Origin: Clostridiaceae bacterium AF10-41
Lineage (GTDB): Bacteria; Bacillota; Clostridia; Clostridiales; Clostridiaceae
Assembly (NCBI GenBank): GCA_027686065.1
Contig: JAQCTH010000004.1
Span: forward strand, 31,328-95,327
DNA length: 64,000 bases
Direction of reading: 5' to 3'
The first letter of the stretch is position 1; every line of letters starts with the position of its first letter. This document shows positions 52,934 through 62,346 of the stretch, piece by piece. A program made the position numbers and the translations under genes. The notes under the pieces are model-generated. The model did no database searches. It worked only from the letters and a program-made list of their open reading frames with translations, and was not told the origin of the DNA.

Positions 52934-54322
52934 ATGGAAATTATTTATAATGTATTCCAGACACTATTAAACGCAGGTCCAACAGTACTTTTACCAATAA
53001 TAATATTACTAGTAGGTATTGTTTTTGGAGTTAAACCAGCGAAAGCATTTAGATCAGGTTTAACTGTTGGTATTGGATTTGCAGGTATCAAACTTGTAAT
53101 TAATCTTTTATCAGGAAGTCTTGGACCAGCAGCAAAAGCTATGGTTGAAAGATGGGGATTTAGCTTAGATGTACTAGATGTAGGCTGGGGAACAATAGCA
53201 GCAGTAACATGGGCATCACCAATTATACCAATTTTAATATTTGCAATTTTAGCTGTTAATATAATAATGTTAATTTTAAAGAAAACGAATACTCTAGATG
53301 TTGATATATGGAATTATCACCATATGGCTATAGTTGGAGTTATGACATATTTTGTAACAGGCAACATATTCTTAGGTGTTGGTGCAAGTATAGTAATGGC
53401 AATTATAACATTCAAATTATCAGATTGGTCAGCACCGATGGTTGAAGAGTACTTTGGTTTACCAGGAGTATCATTACCTACAGTTTCAGCATTGTCATCA
53501 TTATTAGTTGCAGTACCTCTTAACTGGATATTAGATAAAATACCAGGAGTAAATAAGATAAACTTCTCATTAAAGGATGCTAAAAAGTATTTAGGATTCT
53601 TTGGAGAACCAATAATAATGGGATTAATTCTAGGTGGAATTATAGGATTCTTAGCAGGATATGATTTTACTCAAATAGCTAATGTTGCTGTAAACATGTC
53701 AGCAGTTTTAGTTCTTATACCAAAGATGACATCATTATTTATGGAAGGTTTAATGCCAATATCTGAAGGTGCAAAGAAATTTGCTAAGAAGAGATTTAAA
53801 GGAAGAGATTTATTCATAGGACTAGATGCAGCTGTTGTTTCAGGTAACCCTGATGTTATAACTACTTCATTAATAGTAATTCCATTAACAATATTATTAG
53901 CAGTAGTACTTCCAGGAAACAGAATGTTACCTTTCGCAGACTTAGCAGTTGTACCATTCAGAGTTGCAATGGTAGTTGCATTAACTAGAGGTAACTTGTT
54001 TAAAAATATTGTAATTGGATTATGTACAACAGCAGCAATATTATTAGCAGGAACTGTTACAGCACCAATATTAACAAATTTAGCTGGAAGCGTTGGAATA
54101 GATTTAAGTTTAGCAGCAGGGGCATTAATATCATCATTTGCAGCAACAAGTTTAACTCAAAGTTTCTTAGTATTTATAGCATTTACAGTGGCTCCAGTAA
54201 TATCTATACCAGTATTATTAGTAGTATTTGTAATAGTATGGTACTACATGGATGTTATTAAACCAAAGAAAGATGCTAAAAAAAGTTCAGAAGATAACGG
54301 CAGTATAGAGCAAAGCGCTTAA
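52934..54322 (+). CDS. PTS galactitol-type EIIC
   Basis: The 462-residue membrane protein has about ten hydrophobic segments and the GatC-type start (VFQTLLNAGPTVLLPIIILL). Other conserved parts are GTIAAVTWASPIIPILIFA and GLDAAVVSGNPDVITTSLIV. It transports a hexitol-like or sugar-acid substrate with phosphorylation. AGGAGG precedes the start. Confidence 0.94.
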   Translation: MEIIYNVFQTLLNAGPTVLLPIIILLVGIVFGVKPAKAFRSGLTVGIGFAGIKLVINLLSGSLGPAAKAMVERWGFSLDVLDVGWGTIAAVTWASPIIPILIFAILAVNIIMLILKKTNTLDVDIWNYHHMAIVGVMTYFVTGNIFLGVGASIVMAIITFKLSDWSAPMVEEYFGLPGVSLPTVSALSSLLVAVPLNWILDKIPGVNKINFSLKDAKKYLGFFGEPIIMGLILGGIIGFLAGYDFTQIANVAVNMSAVLVLIPKMTSLFMEGLMPISEGAKKFAKKRFKGRDLFIGLDAAVVSGNPDVITTSLIVIPLTILLAVVLPGNRMLPFADLAVVPFRVAMVVALTRGNLFKNIVIGLCTTAAILLAGTVTAPILTNLAGSVGIDLSLAAGALISSFAATSLTQSFLVFIAFTVAPVISIPVLLVVFVIVWYYMDVIKPKKDAKKSSEDNGSIEQSA

Positions 54323-54353
54323 ATAAAATTTAATAGTAGAAGGAGACTTTGTA

Positions 54354-55499
54354 ATGAAAATAACAGGTATTAAAGTGTACACTGTAAAACCAAGATGGAT
54401 ATTTATAAAAATTTCAACTGACGAAGGAATCGAAGGTTGGGGTGAAATGATATCTGGAACTAAAACAGATACAGTAGTAGCAGGAGCTTACGAATTAGGA
54501 AAAAGAATAATAGGAAGAAATCCTTTTGAAATAGAAAGAATTTGGCAAGAACTTCATAGATCATTCTTTAGAGGGGGTCCTATTAATGGAACTATCGTTT
54601 CAGGAATAGAAATGGCTCTATGGGATATAAAGGGAAAAGCATTAAATGTTCCTATATATGAATTACTAGGGGGAGCTGCTAGAGACAGAATAATGGTTTA
54701 TTCATGGATTGGCGGAGATAGACCATCTGATGTTGTAAAGGAAGCTATCGACAGAAGAGATAGAGGATTTAAAGCAATAAAGATGAACGCTACAGAAGAA
54801 CTTCACTATATCGATTCATTTACAAAGGTTCAAGAAGTTGTTGATAGAGTAAAAGCAATAAGAGATGCAGTTGGATTTGATTTAAGTATTGGAGTAGACT
54901 TCCATGGGCGTGTTCATAAACCAATGGCTAAGGTATTAGCAAAAGAGTTAGAGCCATATAAGCTAATGTTCTTAGAAGAAGTTGTTCTTCCAGAAAATGA
55001 AGAAGCTTTTAGAGAAGTTGCTAATCATGTTTCTACACCTCTTGCAACAGGGGAAAGATTATATACTAGATGGCAATTTAAAAATCTTATCAAAGATGGA
55101 GCTATTGATATAATACAACCAGATATAGCACTTTGTGGTGGAATATTAGAAACTAGAAAAATTGCAGCAATGGCTGAAGCATTTGATATTGCAGTTGCAC
55201 CTCATGCACCATATGGTCCAATAGCATTAGCAGCTACATTACAATTAGATGTTTGTACACCAAATGTATTTATTCAAGAACAAAGCTTAGGAATTCATTA
55301 TAATAAAGGATTTGATTTACTTGATTTTGTTAAGAATAAAGAAATATTCCAATACAAAGATGGATTCTTAGATATACCAACTAAGCCAGGCTTAGGTATA
55401 GAAATAGATGAAGAATTAGTTGAAAAAGTTTCTGCTGAAGGATTATATTGGACTAATCCAAGCTGGAAAAACTACGATGGTACTATAGCAGAATGGTAA
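54354..55499 (+). CDS. D-galactonate dehydratase-like enolase-superfamily enzyme
   Basis: The 381-residue protein matches DgoD at all expected active-site positions: GVDFHGRVHK (metal Asp and catalytic His), FLEEVVLPEN (metal Glu), ATGERLYTRW (metal Glu), QPDIALCGGI (Asp), VAPHAPYGPIA (catalytic His) and FIQEQSLGIHY (Glu). It removes water from an aldonate to give a 2-keto-3-deoxy acid. No DgoK kinase is in the operon, so here it may act on a 6-phosphorylated acid delivered by the PTS. A terminator follows. Confidence 0.9.
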   Translation: MKITGIKVYTVKPRWIFIKISTDEGIEGWGEMISGTKTDTVVAGAYELGKRIIGRNPFEIERIWQELHRSFFRGGPINGTIVSGIEMALWDIKGKALNVPIYELLGGAARDRIMVYSWIGGDRPSDVVKEAIDRRDRGFKAIKMNATEELHYIDSFTKVQEVVDRVKAIRDAVGFDLSIGVDFHGRVHKPMAKVLAKELEPYKLMFLEEVVLPENEEAFREVANHVSTPLATGERLYTRWQFKNLIKDGAIDIIQPDIALCGGILETRKIAAMAEAFDIAVAPHAPYGPIALAATLQLDVCTPNVFIQEQSLGIHYNKGFDLLDFVKNKEIFQYKDGFLDIPTKPGLGIEIDEELVEKVSAEGLYWTNPSWKNYDGTIAEW

Positions 55500-55508
55500 A
55501 ATAAAAAT

Positions 55509-55549
55509 AATAATCTGTATGAATCTATTGGTTCATACAGATTATTTAT
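55509..55549 (+). terminator. Terminator of the galactonate-type operon
   Basis: A perfect 15-bp stem (AATAATCTGTATGAA and complement) with an 8-base loop lies 10 bases after the dehydratase gene. Confidence 0.88.
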
Positions 55550-55575
55550 TTACATAGAATTTGGGAGAGAGAAGA

Positions 55576-56418
55576 ATGAAGGAACCAAAATATAAATTAG
55601 TTTGCATAGATTTAGATGGAACACTTTTAACAGATAAAAAAACAATAACTAAAGAAAATATAGAAACTATAAGAAAAGCTAGTAGCCTTGGGATTAATAT
55701 ATGTATAGCAACAGGAAGAATTTATAAATTTGTAGATCATATAAAAGAAACATTAGGTAATAAGATAAAAGTAATTGCATCAAACGGGGGAATAATCCTT
55801 AAGGACGATGAGTCTTTAAGTTTTAAGGCTCTAAGTTATGAAGAAATTCTAAGATTAAAGAATTTAACTAAAGATTATAATGTGGATATATATTTAAACA
55901 CAGAAAATGAAATAATATCTGAAAAAAGTATTCCGAATACATATAGTTATAAAGTAATAAATAATGAGTTGGAAGATAAATATAAAGTAAATATAGTAGA
56001 GAACTATCACTTTGAAAATTTAAAAGATGATAAGAAATATAAGATAGTTAAAGCAATTTGTATAAATAAAGAGGATTTAAATGAAGTGAAAAAGGTTAGA
56101 CAATTATTAGAAGAAACAAATGAATTTGAAATATCTAGTGCAGAACATCATTATTGTGAGATAAATAGTAAGGGAGTATCTAAAGGAAAAGAAGTAGAAG
56201 AACTAGCAAAAAATTTAAAAATAGATATTAAAGAAGTTATGTGTATAGGTGATGGAGGCAATGATATCGAAATGTTAAAAAGAGCAGGAATTTCAATTGC
56301 TATGAAAAATGGAATGGAAGATGTAAAATCTCTAGCAAACTACATAACTGAAGATAATAATAATAGTGGAGTAGCTAAGGCAATTGAGAAATTTGTTTTA
56401 AATGATTTTAATATATAA
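55576..56418 (+). CDS. Cof-type HAD-superfamily phosphatase
   Basis: The 280-residue protein has HAD motif I in CIDLDGTLLTDKK, motif II near CIATGRIYKF, a type IIB cap in the middle and motif III/IV in VMCIGDGGNDIEMLKRAG. Such enzymes dephosphorylate sugar phosphates or other small phosphates in the cytoplasm. ATG 55576 has GGGAGAGAG upstream. It is separated from the preceding operon by a terminator; a role as overflow phosphatase for the PTS products is only a guess. Confidence 0.9.
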   Translation: MKEPKYKLVCIDLDGTLLTDKKTITKENIETIRKASSLGINICIATGRIYKFVDHIKETLGNKIKVIASNGGIILKDDESLSFKALSYEEILRLKNLTKDYNVDIYLNTENEIISEKSIPNTYSYKVINNELEDKYKVNIVENYHFENLKDDKKYKIVKAICINKEDLNEVKKVRQLLEETNEFEISSAEHHYCEINSKGVSKGKEVEELAKNLKIDIKEVMCIGDGGNDIEMLKRAGISIAMKNGMEDVKSLANYITEDNNNSGVAKAIEKFVLNDFNI

Positions 56419-56498
56419 ATGAATATTAATTAATTGTATCTAATATAATTTAAGTGTATATTTTATAATATAAGCAATTAGTTCTTAGAGGTATAAAT

Positions 56499-57017
56499 TT
56501 GAAGGCTAGAAGAAATGTAAAGAAAGAAAAAAAGGGAGATTTAAAAAATAAAAAAAATAGAAATATTGGAGAAAATACTGATGAAAATAGTGTTGAAATA
56601 GATTTCGAAGAAGACTTTGGATTCATATCAGAAAGTGAAGAAAGTACAGAAACTCCAGAACAGATATTATCTAGATTAAATACATTAGAGCAGTCAATAG
56701 ATGCATCTAAAGTCGGATTACTAGCAGATTTATTAAATTTATATCTTTTATATAGTTCTAGAGCTACGGCTAGAGATACATTATACAACACAAAAGAAAG
56801 CGAAAATTTTATTGATACAAGCAAGATTTTGGAAATAACAACTACTATGTTTGTTTATACATCAGGAGTATTCTTAGATATTGCTGATAGAGCATTACAA
56901 AATGCTATATCAGAGGGGGATTCAAATAGAATAGCAATAGCAAGAAGCGCTTATTGGGCTGCATTATTAGGATTTATTTCATCAATAATTGCATTTAGTG
57001 CTGCAAGAATGAGATAA
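56499..57017 (+). CDS. Conserved hypothetical protein with charged N-terminus and C-terminal hydrophobic helix
   Basis: The 172-residue protein has a Lys/Glu-rich disordered N-terminus (about 60 residues), a helical middle part (ILSRLNTLEQSIDASKVGLL) and a final hydrophobic segment (AYWAALLGFISSIIAFSAAR) that may sit in the membrane. I do not recognise a function. The start is TTG, with AGAGG 8 bases upstream. It is a single-gene unit with its own terminator. Confidence 0.65.
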   Translation: MKARRNVKKEKKGDLKNKKNRNIGENTDENSVEIDFEEDFGFISESEESTETPEQILSRLNTLEQSIDASKVGLLADLLNLYLLYSSRATARDTLYNTKESENFIDTSKILEITTTMFVYTSGVFLDIADRALQNAISEGDSNRIAIARSAYWAALLGFISSIIAFSAARMR

Positions 57018-57018
57018 G

Positions 57019-57055
57019 AATAAGGGAGGAAAAGATATACCTCTCTTATTTTTTT
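57019..57055 (+). terminator. Intrinsic terminator
   Basis: AATAAGGGAGG and CCTCTCTTATT pair over 11 bp with one G-U, then a run of T residues. Confidence 0.88.
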
Positions 57056-57236
57056 ATTTATCATAAGGTACATAGTAATAACTAATAGTAAAGGTTGTAT
57101 AATTAATGTAAAAATAATTACAATTACTAACTACTATAAAATATGAAAAAAAAGTTACAAAACTTCTAGCTTATATTAAACATGTATCTTATGTATCATT
57201 GATATTGTAAGAGGGAGTGATAAGGGAGGAAAAAAA

Positions 57237-59270
57237 GTGTTAAGTGGACGAATGCTAAAGTTAATTGAGTATTTGCAAATTAATAATGTGAGTACTTACA
57301 AGGAAGTATCAATTGAATTAGACATTAAGGAACGGCACATAAGATATGATGTAGATAGGATTAATGACTTACTGAAGTTAAATAGAATGCCATTAATAGA
57401 AAAACAATCTAAAGGCATGATAATATTTCCTAAAGATATTGATATATCTACAATAACCAAAGAAAACGATTTTATATACTCTCAAGAGGAAAGAGCCTCT
57501 TTAATCTTACTAATTTTATTAATAGATAATGCTAGTCTTAAGATTAATAAGTTAAGTTTTGATTTTCAAGTTTCTAGATCAACTATTAAAAATGATATGA
57601 GTTTTCTTGAAGATGAACTAAGTAAGAAAAATATAAAAATTAGTTACACAGATCATTTCTTTTTAGAGGGGCTTAAAAATAATAGAGTATCTTTAATGAA
57701 TAATGAATTTAAAAAATATATACATTTATTAAAAGAAGATGAATCGAATTTAAATGCCTTTGAAGAGTATTCAGTTAAAATTATAGAAAAAGCTTTTGAA
57801 AGTGTAACCTTAAAAGATGTAATAAAATGGATTGATGAATTACTTGAAAATATGAATTGCATTCTGACAGATGATTCATATAAATGGTATGTATCAAATA
57901 TATTTGTTGTTATTTGGTTTATATTAAAAGGAAAAGAAAATCCATTAGAATTAACTATTAGTAGCTATAGTTGTGATGGTTATAACGAATTCATAGAAAA
58001 ATTAGAAAAAGTTATAAATATGAAAATAGATAATAGAAAGCAAAAAGTACTAATTAGATTATTAAATTATATAAATAAAGATGCAGGATTAGATGAGGAT
58101 ATAGATCTAATTTATATAGAAACTATTGTTTCAAATCTAATTGCATCAATGTCAAATGAAATGGATATTGATTTTAATAAAGATACTATACTAGTTGATG
58201 GATTAATAAATCATATTGTTCCTTTAATTAAGAGGGTTAGTAGCAGAATAAACATTTGTGATGAAGTATTTTCTATTCTTTCAGAAAAAGATATGCAAGT
58301 GTTTGAAGCAGTATCAAAGGTTATTAAGCAAATAGACAGGCTAAAAGATATTAAGAATTATGATGAAATAACATATTTAACAATACATTTTATTGCAAGT
58401 ATAAAGAGGCTAACAAAATCTTTAAATAAAAAAATATTATTAGTTTGTGGACATGGGTATGGAACAACAACAATATTGAAAGAAACACTATTAAACGAAT
58501 ATCAAATAAATATAATAGATACAATTCCAGTATATAAATTAGCTACATATGATAATTGGGAAAAAATTGATTGCATAATATCTACAACAAAATTAAATCT
58601 ATTAAACAAAAAAGAATATGTAGTTGTTAATCCTTTATTATCAGAGCAAGATTATATTAATCTTGATAGAATTGGAATTCAAAGAAAAAAAATACTAGCA
58701 AATTATTACTCCATTAATGAAAAACTAAATTTCTTAAATGATAGAGATAGAATTAAAGTGCTTGATGTAATTAAAAAGGAATTTGGATATCAAAGTGTAT
58801 TGATGCCATCAAAAATTAATAAACTTAGTGATTTATTAATTAATGATTGTATAGAAATGATTGAAGAAAAAAAATCATGGAAGGAAATTGTAAAAGAAGG
58901 AACAGAGTTGCTTGAAAACCAAAAATTCATAGATAAGAGATATGAAAAAGATATTATAAATACTATGGAAACTGTAGGATTTTATTCAGTTACAGATGAG
59001 TATTTCGCACTATTACATGGAAAAGGAGGTGATGGGGTTAACTGTAGTTGTATGAGTTTAATAGTTAGTAAGGAACCTATAGAATTTGGTGATAAAAAAG
59101 TTAAAATAATTTTTTGTTTAGCAAGCAAGGATAAAAAAGAACATATTCCAGCTGTAATAGTCTTAATGAAAATGATTAAAAATACAAATTTAATTGAAAA
59201 ATTAGAAAACGCGAACTCATTAATTGAAATTAAAGAAATACTATTTAAATCTGAATTGGAGGTAGTTTAA
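57237..59270 (+). CDS. PRD-containing transcriptional activator (MtlR/LicR type)
   Basis: The 677-residue protein has two N-terminal helix-turn-helix domains (MLKLIEYLQINNVSTYKEVS, later FQVSRSTIKNDMSFLED), PRDs between about residues 190 and 395, an EIIB-like segment (KILLVCGHGYGTTTILKE near 405) and an EIIA type-2 domain at the end with the His in YFALLHGKGGDG. Phosphorylation of these parts by HPr and the cognate PTS sets its activity. The start is GTG with GGGAGG upstream. It probably controls the fructose-type PTS genes that follow within a few bases. Confidence 0.93.
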   Translation: MLSGRMLKLIEYLQINNVSTYKEVSIELDIKERHIRYDVDRINDLLKLNRMPLIEKQSKGMIIFPKDIDISTITKENDFIYSQEERASLILLILLIDNASLKINKLSFDFQVSRSTIKNDMSFLEDELSKKNIKISYTDHFFLEGLKNNRVSLMNNEFKKYIHLLKEDESNLNAFEEYSVKIIEKAFESVTLKDVIKWIDELLENMNCILTDDSYKWYVSNIFVVIWFILKGKENPLELTISSYSCDGYNEFIEKLEKVINMKIDNRKQKVLIRLLNYINKDAGLDEDIDLIYIETIVSNLIASMSNEMDIDFNKDTILVDGLINHIVPLIKRVSSRINICDEVFSILSEKDMQVFEAVSKVIKQIDRLKDIKNYDEITYLTIHFIASIKRLTKSLNKKILLVCGHGYGTTTILKETLLNEYQINIIDTIPVYKLATYDNWEKIDCIISTTKLNLLNKKEYVVVNPLLSEQDYINLDRIGIQRKKILANYYSINEKLNFLNDRDRIKVLDVIKKEFGYQSVLMPSKINKLSDLLINDCIEMIEEKKSWKEIVKEGTELLENQKFIDKRYEKDIINTMETVGFYSVTDEYFALLHGKGGDGVNCSCMSLIVSKEPIEFGDKKVKIIFCLASKDKKEHIPAVIVLMKMIKNTNLIEKLENANSLIEIKEILFKSELEVV

Positions 59271-59273
59271 TAA

Positions 59274-59726
59274 ATGGAATCTATTATAAAAAGAGAATGT
59301 ATCGTGTTCGATATAGATGTAAAAGAAAAAAATGAAGCAATATTAGTTTTAGTTAAAAAATTAAAAGAACAAGGTGTTATTACGGATACTGATAAATTTT
59401 ATGCAGATGTTTTGGCAAGAGAAGGATTATCTCCAACTTCAATAGGAAATGATATTGGCTTACCACATGGTAAAACAGAAAACGTTTTAAGACCGGCTGT
59501 ATGTTTTGGAAGATTAAAAGAAAAAGTCCTATGGAATGCTGAAACACAAGAATTAGCTAATATAATTATTTTAATAGCAGTTCCAGGTAATGATGAAGAT
59601 AATACTCATATAAAAATAATTTCAAGATTAGCAAGACAATTAATGCACAAAGAGTTTATAGAGGAATTACTAACAAGCAATGAAGACAATATATTTAATA
59701 TGTTAAAGGAAGGATTAGGTGAATAA
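59274..59726 (+). CDS. PTS fructose-type EIIA
   Basis: The 150-residue EIIA-Fru/Mtl protein has its phospho-His in IGNDIGLPHGKTENV. It follows the regulator after 3 bases, with GGAGGTAG before the start. The EIIC gene starts at its stop. Confidence 0.93.
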   Translation: MESIIKRECIVFDIDVKEKNEAILVLVKKLKEQGVITDTDKFYADVLAREGLSPTSIGNDIGLPHGKTENVLRPAVCFGRLKEKVLWNAETQELANIIILIAVPGNDEDNTHIKIISRLARQLMHKEFIEELLTSNEDNIFNMLKEGLGE

Positions 59727-59727
59727 T

Positions 59728-60786
59728 ATGGATTTGAAAAAAAGTTTACTACAACTAAAAAAACATGTATTAACTGGAACATCTCATATGATACCATTTG
59801 TAGTTGCAGGAGGAGTTTTATTTTCATTATCAGTAATGTTAAATGATATCCCATCAACACCTACAGAGGGATGGTTAGCAGGATTAGCACAAATAGGACT
59901 AGCAGGGTTGACATTATTTATACCAGTATTAGGCGGATATATCGCATATTCAATAGCTGATAAACCAGGATTAGCACCTGGTATGCTTGGTGCTTACTTA
60001 GCAAAAGAAGTAGGAGCAGGTTTCTTAGGGGGGATGGTTGCAGGATTTATTGCTGGTATGGTGGTAAAGCAATTAAAGAAAATTAAATTACCTACATCAT
60101 TAAAATCATTAGGATCTATATTTTTATATCCATTATTTGGTACGTTGATTACTGGTGGAATTATAGTTTGGATAATAGGAACTCCAATGGCATCTATAAT
60201 GGAAAATCTTACAAGTTGGTTAGGCGGATTAGGAGATGTTGGTAAGGTTCCTCTAGCAACTATCTTAGGAGGTATGACTGCATTTGATATGGGTGGACCA
60301 ATAAATAAGGTTGCTACATTATTTGCACAAACACAAGTTGATACTCTACCATATTTAATGGGTGGTGTTGGAGTGGCAATATGTACTCCTCCAATAGGAA
60401 TGGGAATAGCTACATTATTAGCTCCTAAGAAATACAATGTTGAAGAAAGAGAAGCTGGAAAAGGTGCTTTATTAATGGGATGTGTAGGAATTACAGAAGG
60501 AGCAATACCATTTGCAGCAAATGATCCACTTCGCGTTATTCCATCAATTATGGTTGGTGCAGCAGTAGGAAATATAATTCCATTCTTACTTGGAGTTTTA
60601 AATCATGCTCCATGGGGAGGACTTATAGTGCTACCAGTTGTTGAAGGAAAAGTAGGCTATATCATAGGTGTACTTGGAGGATCTATAGTAACAGCAGTTA
60701 TGGTTAATTTACTTAAGAAAGTAAACACAGATAATGAAAGTAAAATAGGCGAAGAAGATTTTGATTTAGAGTTTGAAGAAATGTAA
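59728..60786 (+). CDS. PTS fructose-type EIIC
   Basis: The 352-residue membrane protein has the family blocks HMIPFVVAGGVLFSLSVML, GLAPGMLGAYLAKEVGAGFLG, TAFDMGGPINKVATLFA and PFAANDPLRVIPSIMVG. It forms the channel for fructose or a related sugar. ATG 59728 follows GGATTAGGTG. The stop lies 19 bases before the EIIB start. Confidence 0.94.
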   Translation: MDLKKSLLQLKKHVLTGTSHMIPFVVAGGVLFSLSVMLNDIPSTPTEGWLAGLAQIGLAGLTLFIPVLGGYIAYSIADKPGLAPGMLGAYLAKEVGAGFLGGMVAGFIAGMVVKQLKKIKLPTSLKSLGSIFLYPLFGTLITGGIIVWIIGTPMASIMENLTSWLGGLGDVGKVPLATILGGMTAFDMGGPINKVATLFAQTQVDTLPYLMGGVGVAICTPPIGMGIATLLAPKKYNVEEREAGKGALLMGCVGITEGAIPFAANDPLRVIPSIMVGAAVGNIIPFLLGVLNHAPWGGLIVLPVVEGKVGYIIGVLGGSIVTAVMVNLLKKVNTDNESKIGEEDFDLEFEEM

Positions 60787-60805
60787 GGATAAGGAGAGAG
60801 CAGAT

Positions 60806-61114
60806 ATGAAAATAGTAGGGGTTACATCATGTCCTTCAGGAGTTGCACATACTTATATGGCAGCCGAAGCACTGATATTAGCAGGGAAAAATCATGGAGT
60901 TGAAGTACTAATTGAAACTCAAGGTGGAGCTGGAGTAGAAAATAAGTTAAAATCAAAAGACATAGAAGAGGCAGTATGTGTAATTTTAACAAATGATATC
61001 TCTATTAAAGGAGAAGAAAGATTTAAAGGGAAAAAAGTAATAAGAATGGGAGTATCTGAAATTATAAAAAAAGCAGATGCAATAGTATTAAAAGTTAAAA
61101 ACACCTTTAAATAA
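60806..61114 (+). CDS. PTS fructose-type EIIB
   Basis: The 102-residue protein has the phospho-Cys in VGVTSCPSGVAHTYMAAEAL and the TQGGAGVENKL segment of EIIB-Fru. ATG 60806 has AAGGAGAGAG upstream. No phosphofructokinase or glycosidase gene is included in the unit, so the sugar is uncertain. Confidence 0.94.
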   Translation: MKIVGVTSCPSGVAHTYMAAEALILAGKNHGVEVLIETQGGAGVENKLKSKDIEEAVCVILTNDISIKGEERFKGKKVIRMGVSEIIKKADAIVLKVKNTFK

Positions 61115-61169
61115 AAAATAATCAAAAAATTCTAGATATAATATATCTAGAATTTTTTGATTATTTTTT
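61113..61169. terminator. 28-bp perfect inverted repeat, bidirectional terminator
   Basis: The arms 61113-61140 and 61142-61169 are exact complements with one base between, with A-run and T-run ends. It terminates the PTS operon and serves the minus-strand UPF0316 gene. Confidence 0.9.
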
Positions 61170-61245
61170 CACATTTTAAATTTACTCAGTTTATCTAATA
61201 TAGATTTAGAAAGAATAGTTCTTATTTTATGCACCTGACATGAAG

Positions 61246-61764
61246 TTAAAGCTTTTTTAGATGTTTAGTAATATATCCACCTTTAAATTGAGTAGGCTCG
61301 TAAGAAACTATAAAAGCATTTTTCTCCATAGATTGAATTATTGAGATAGCTTCACTTTCTCTTACTCTATGTGATACAATTTCAAGTCTATATCGTTTTT
61401 CTTTATTAATTCCTTCACCAGTATAAGTGGTTACTCCAAATTTTAAACTTCTTAACATATCAATTAATTCTTGATTATAGCTAGTCAAATTTACATGAAT
61501 AGTTCTATATCCGATAGCAAGCTTTTCTTCTATAATTCCTCCAATATATATTCCAATACCATATCCAAGTATATAAGCACCTATATTAAGAAAATTACTT
61601 AAATCAGAAAAAACAATACCTAAGCTTACTATATAAATTATAGCTTCAAGAAAAGCAAACATTGAAGCTTGAGCTTTCTTACCTTTTACAACAAATGTTG
61701 TCCTCAATGTTAAAAGTGGAACGTAGATAAGTTGTAAAATAAATATAGTTAACGCATTTATCAA
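61246..61764 (-). CDS. UPF0316/DUF2179 membrane protein
   Basis: The 172-residue protein has three N-terminal membrane segments (FILQLIYVPLLTLRTTFVV, FLEAIIYIVSLGIVF, GAYILGYGIGIYIGGII) and a C-terminal DUF2179-like cytoplasmic domain. The function is unknown; DUF2179 domains are suspected ligand-binding modules. AGGAGG precedes the start. Confidence 0.88.
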   Translation of the reverse strand: MINALTIFILQLIYVPLLTLRTTFVVKGKKAQASMFAFLEAIIYIVSLGIVFSDLSNFLNIGAYILGYGIGIYIGGIIEEKLAIGYRTIHVNLTSYNQELIDMLRSLKFGVTTYTGEGINKEKRYRLEIVSHRVRESEAISIIQSMEKNAFIVSYEPTQFKGGYITKHLKKL

Positions 61765-61980
61765 TTCAAATCCTCCTCTTTTGTAAAATTTTAAAACTTA
61801 TTTAATTATAAAACAATAATAGCTTTATTGTATATAATAAAAAATTAGTTAGATGTTGTATAAGATAGTTTTAAAGATAATGTAGGAGGTAATACCTTAT
61901 TTCAGAATTAATTATATAATAGACTTTATGAATTAGAAAATTATGATTAATGAAGTGATATCGTTATAAAAAATACTTAG

Positions 61981-62019
61981 AAAGAAAAAGGGCTAGATCT
62001 AAAATAAATCTAACCCTTT
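61981..62019 (-). terminator. Intrinsic terminator for the His-rich gene
   Basis: AAAGGGCTAGAT and ATCTAACCCTTT pair over 12 bp with one mismatch; on the minus strand U residues follow. It lies 13 bases past the stop codon. Confidence 0.78.
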
Positions 62020-62031
62020 AAATTTTTACAA

Positions 62032-62346
62032 TTAAGCCTTTATCCAATCTACAACTCCAGGAGTTAAAGATTCAACATCATTCTTATCAACTTTAGTTAC
62101 AAAAAGTAAATCATTAGGTTGTAAGAATGCTTTAATTTTTTCTGCTATTTCTTTAGCAGAAACGTCAGTTTTAACTAAGTAGCTGTCAGGCATAAAATTA
62201 GCCCAAGCTCCAAGTGTTTTTATAGTTCCAACTATATCATAGTCATCACGATGATGGTGATGATGTTCATGATCATGATCGTGAGAATCGCAATCACATG
62301 AATGAGAATCTTCATTTAAATAAAATGTTATTGCATAAACTGTCAT
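62032..62346 (-). CDS. Histidine-rich small protein, Cas2/SinR-like fold suspected
   Basis: The 104-residue protein starts with a beta strand (MTVYAITFYLNED). A metal-binding-like insert of Cys, Asp and about ten His residues follows (residues 14-34, including HDHDHEHHHHH). Then comes a segment DIVGTIKTLGAWANFMPDSYLVKT with AKEIAEKIKAFLQPNDLLFV. The non-His part resembles small ferredoxin-like proteins annotated as SinR-like or Cas2-like, but no CRISPR is near. A Fur/PerR-like sequence (TTATAATCATAATAT) overlaps the -10 region on the upstream side. A zinc or nickel role is inferred, not shown. Confidence 0.6.
   Translation of the reverse strand: MTVYAITFYLNEDSHSCDCDSHDHDHEHHHHHRDDYDIVGTIKTLGAWANFMPDSYLVKTDVSAKEIAEKIKAFLQPNDLLFVTKVDKNDVESLTPGVVDWIKA

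Noticed and set aside
57653-57862. Various 60-190-codon ORFs opposite annotated genes
   Set aside because: They are shadows of AT-rich coding sequence: Ser/Ile/Leu/Phe-rich products without ribosome binding sites or known motifs.
61884-61925. Hidden gene after AGGAGGT at about 61885
   Set aside because: No usable start codon follows and the next frame is short; it is a chance site or a decayed remnant.
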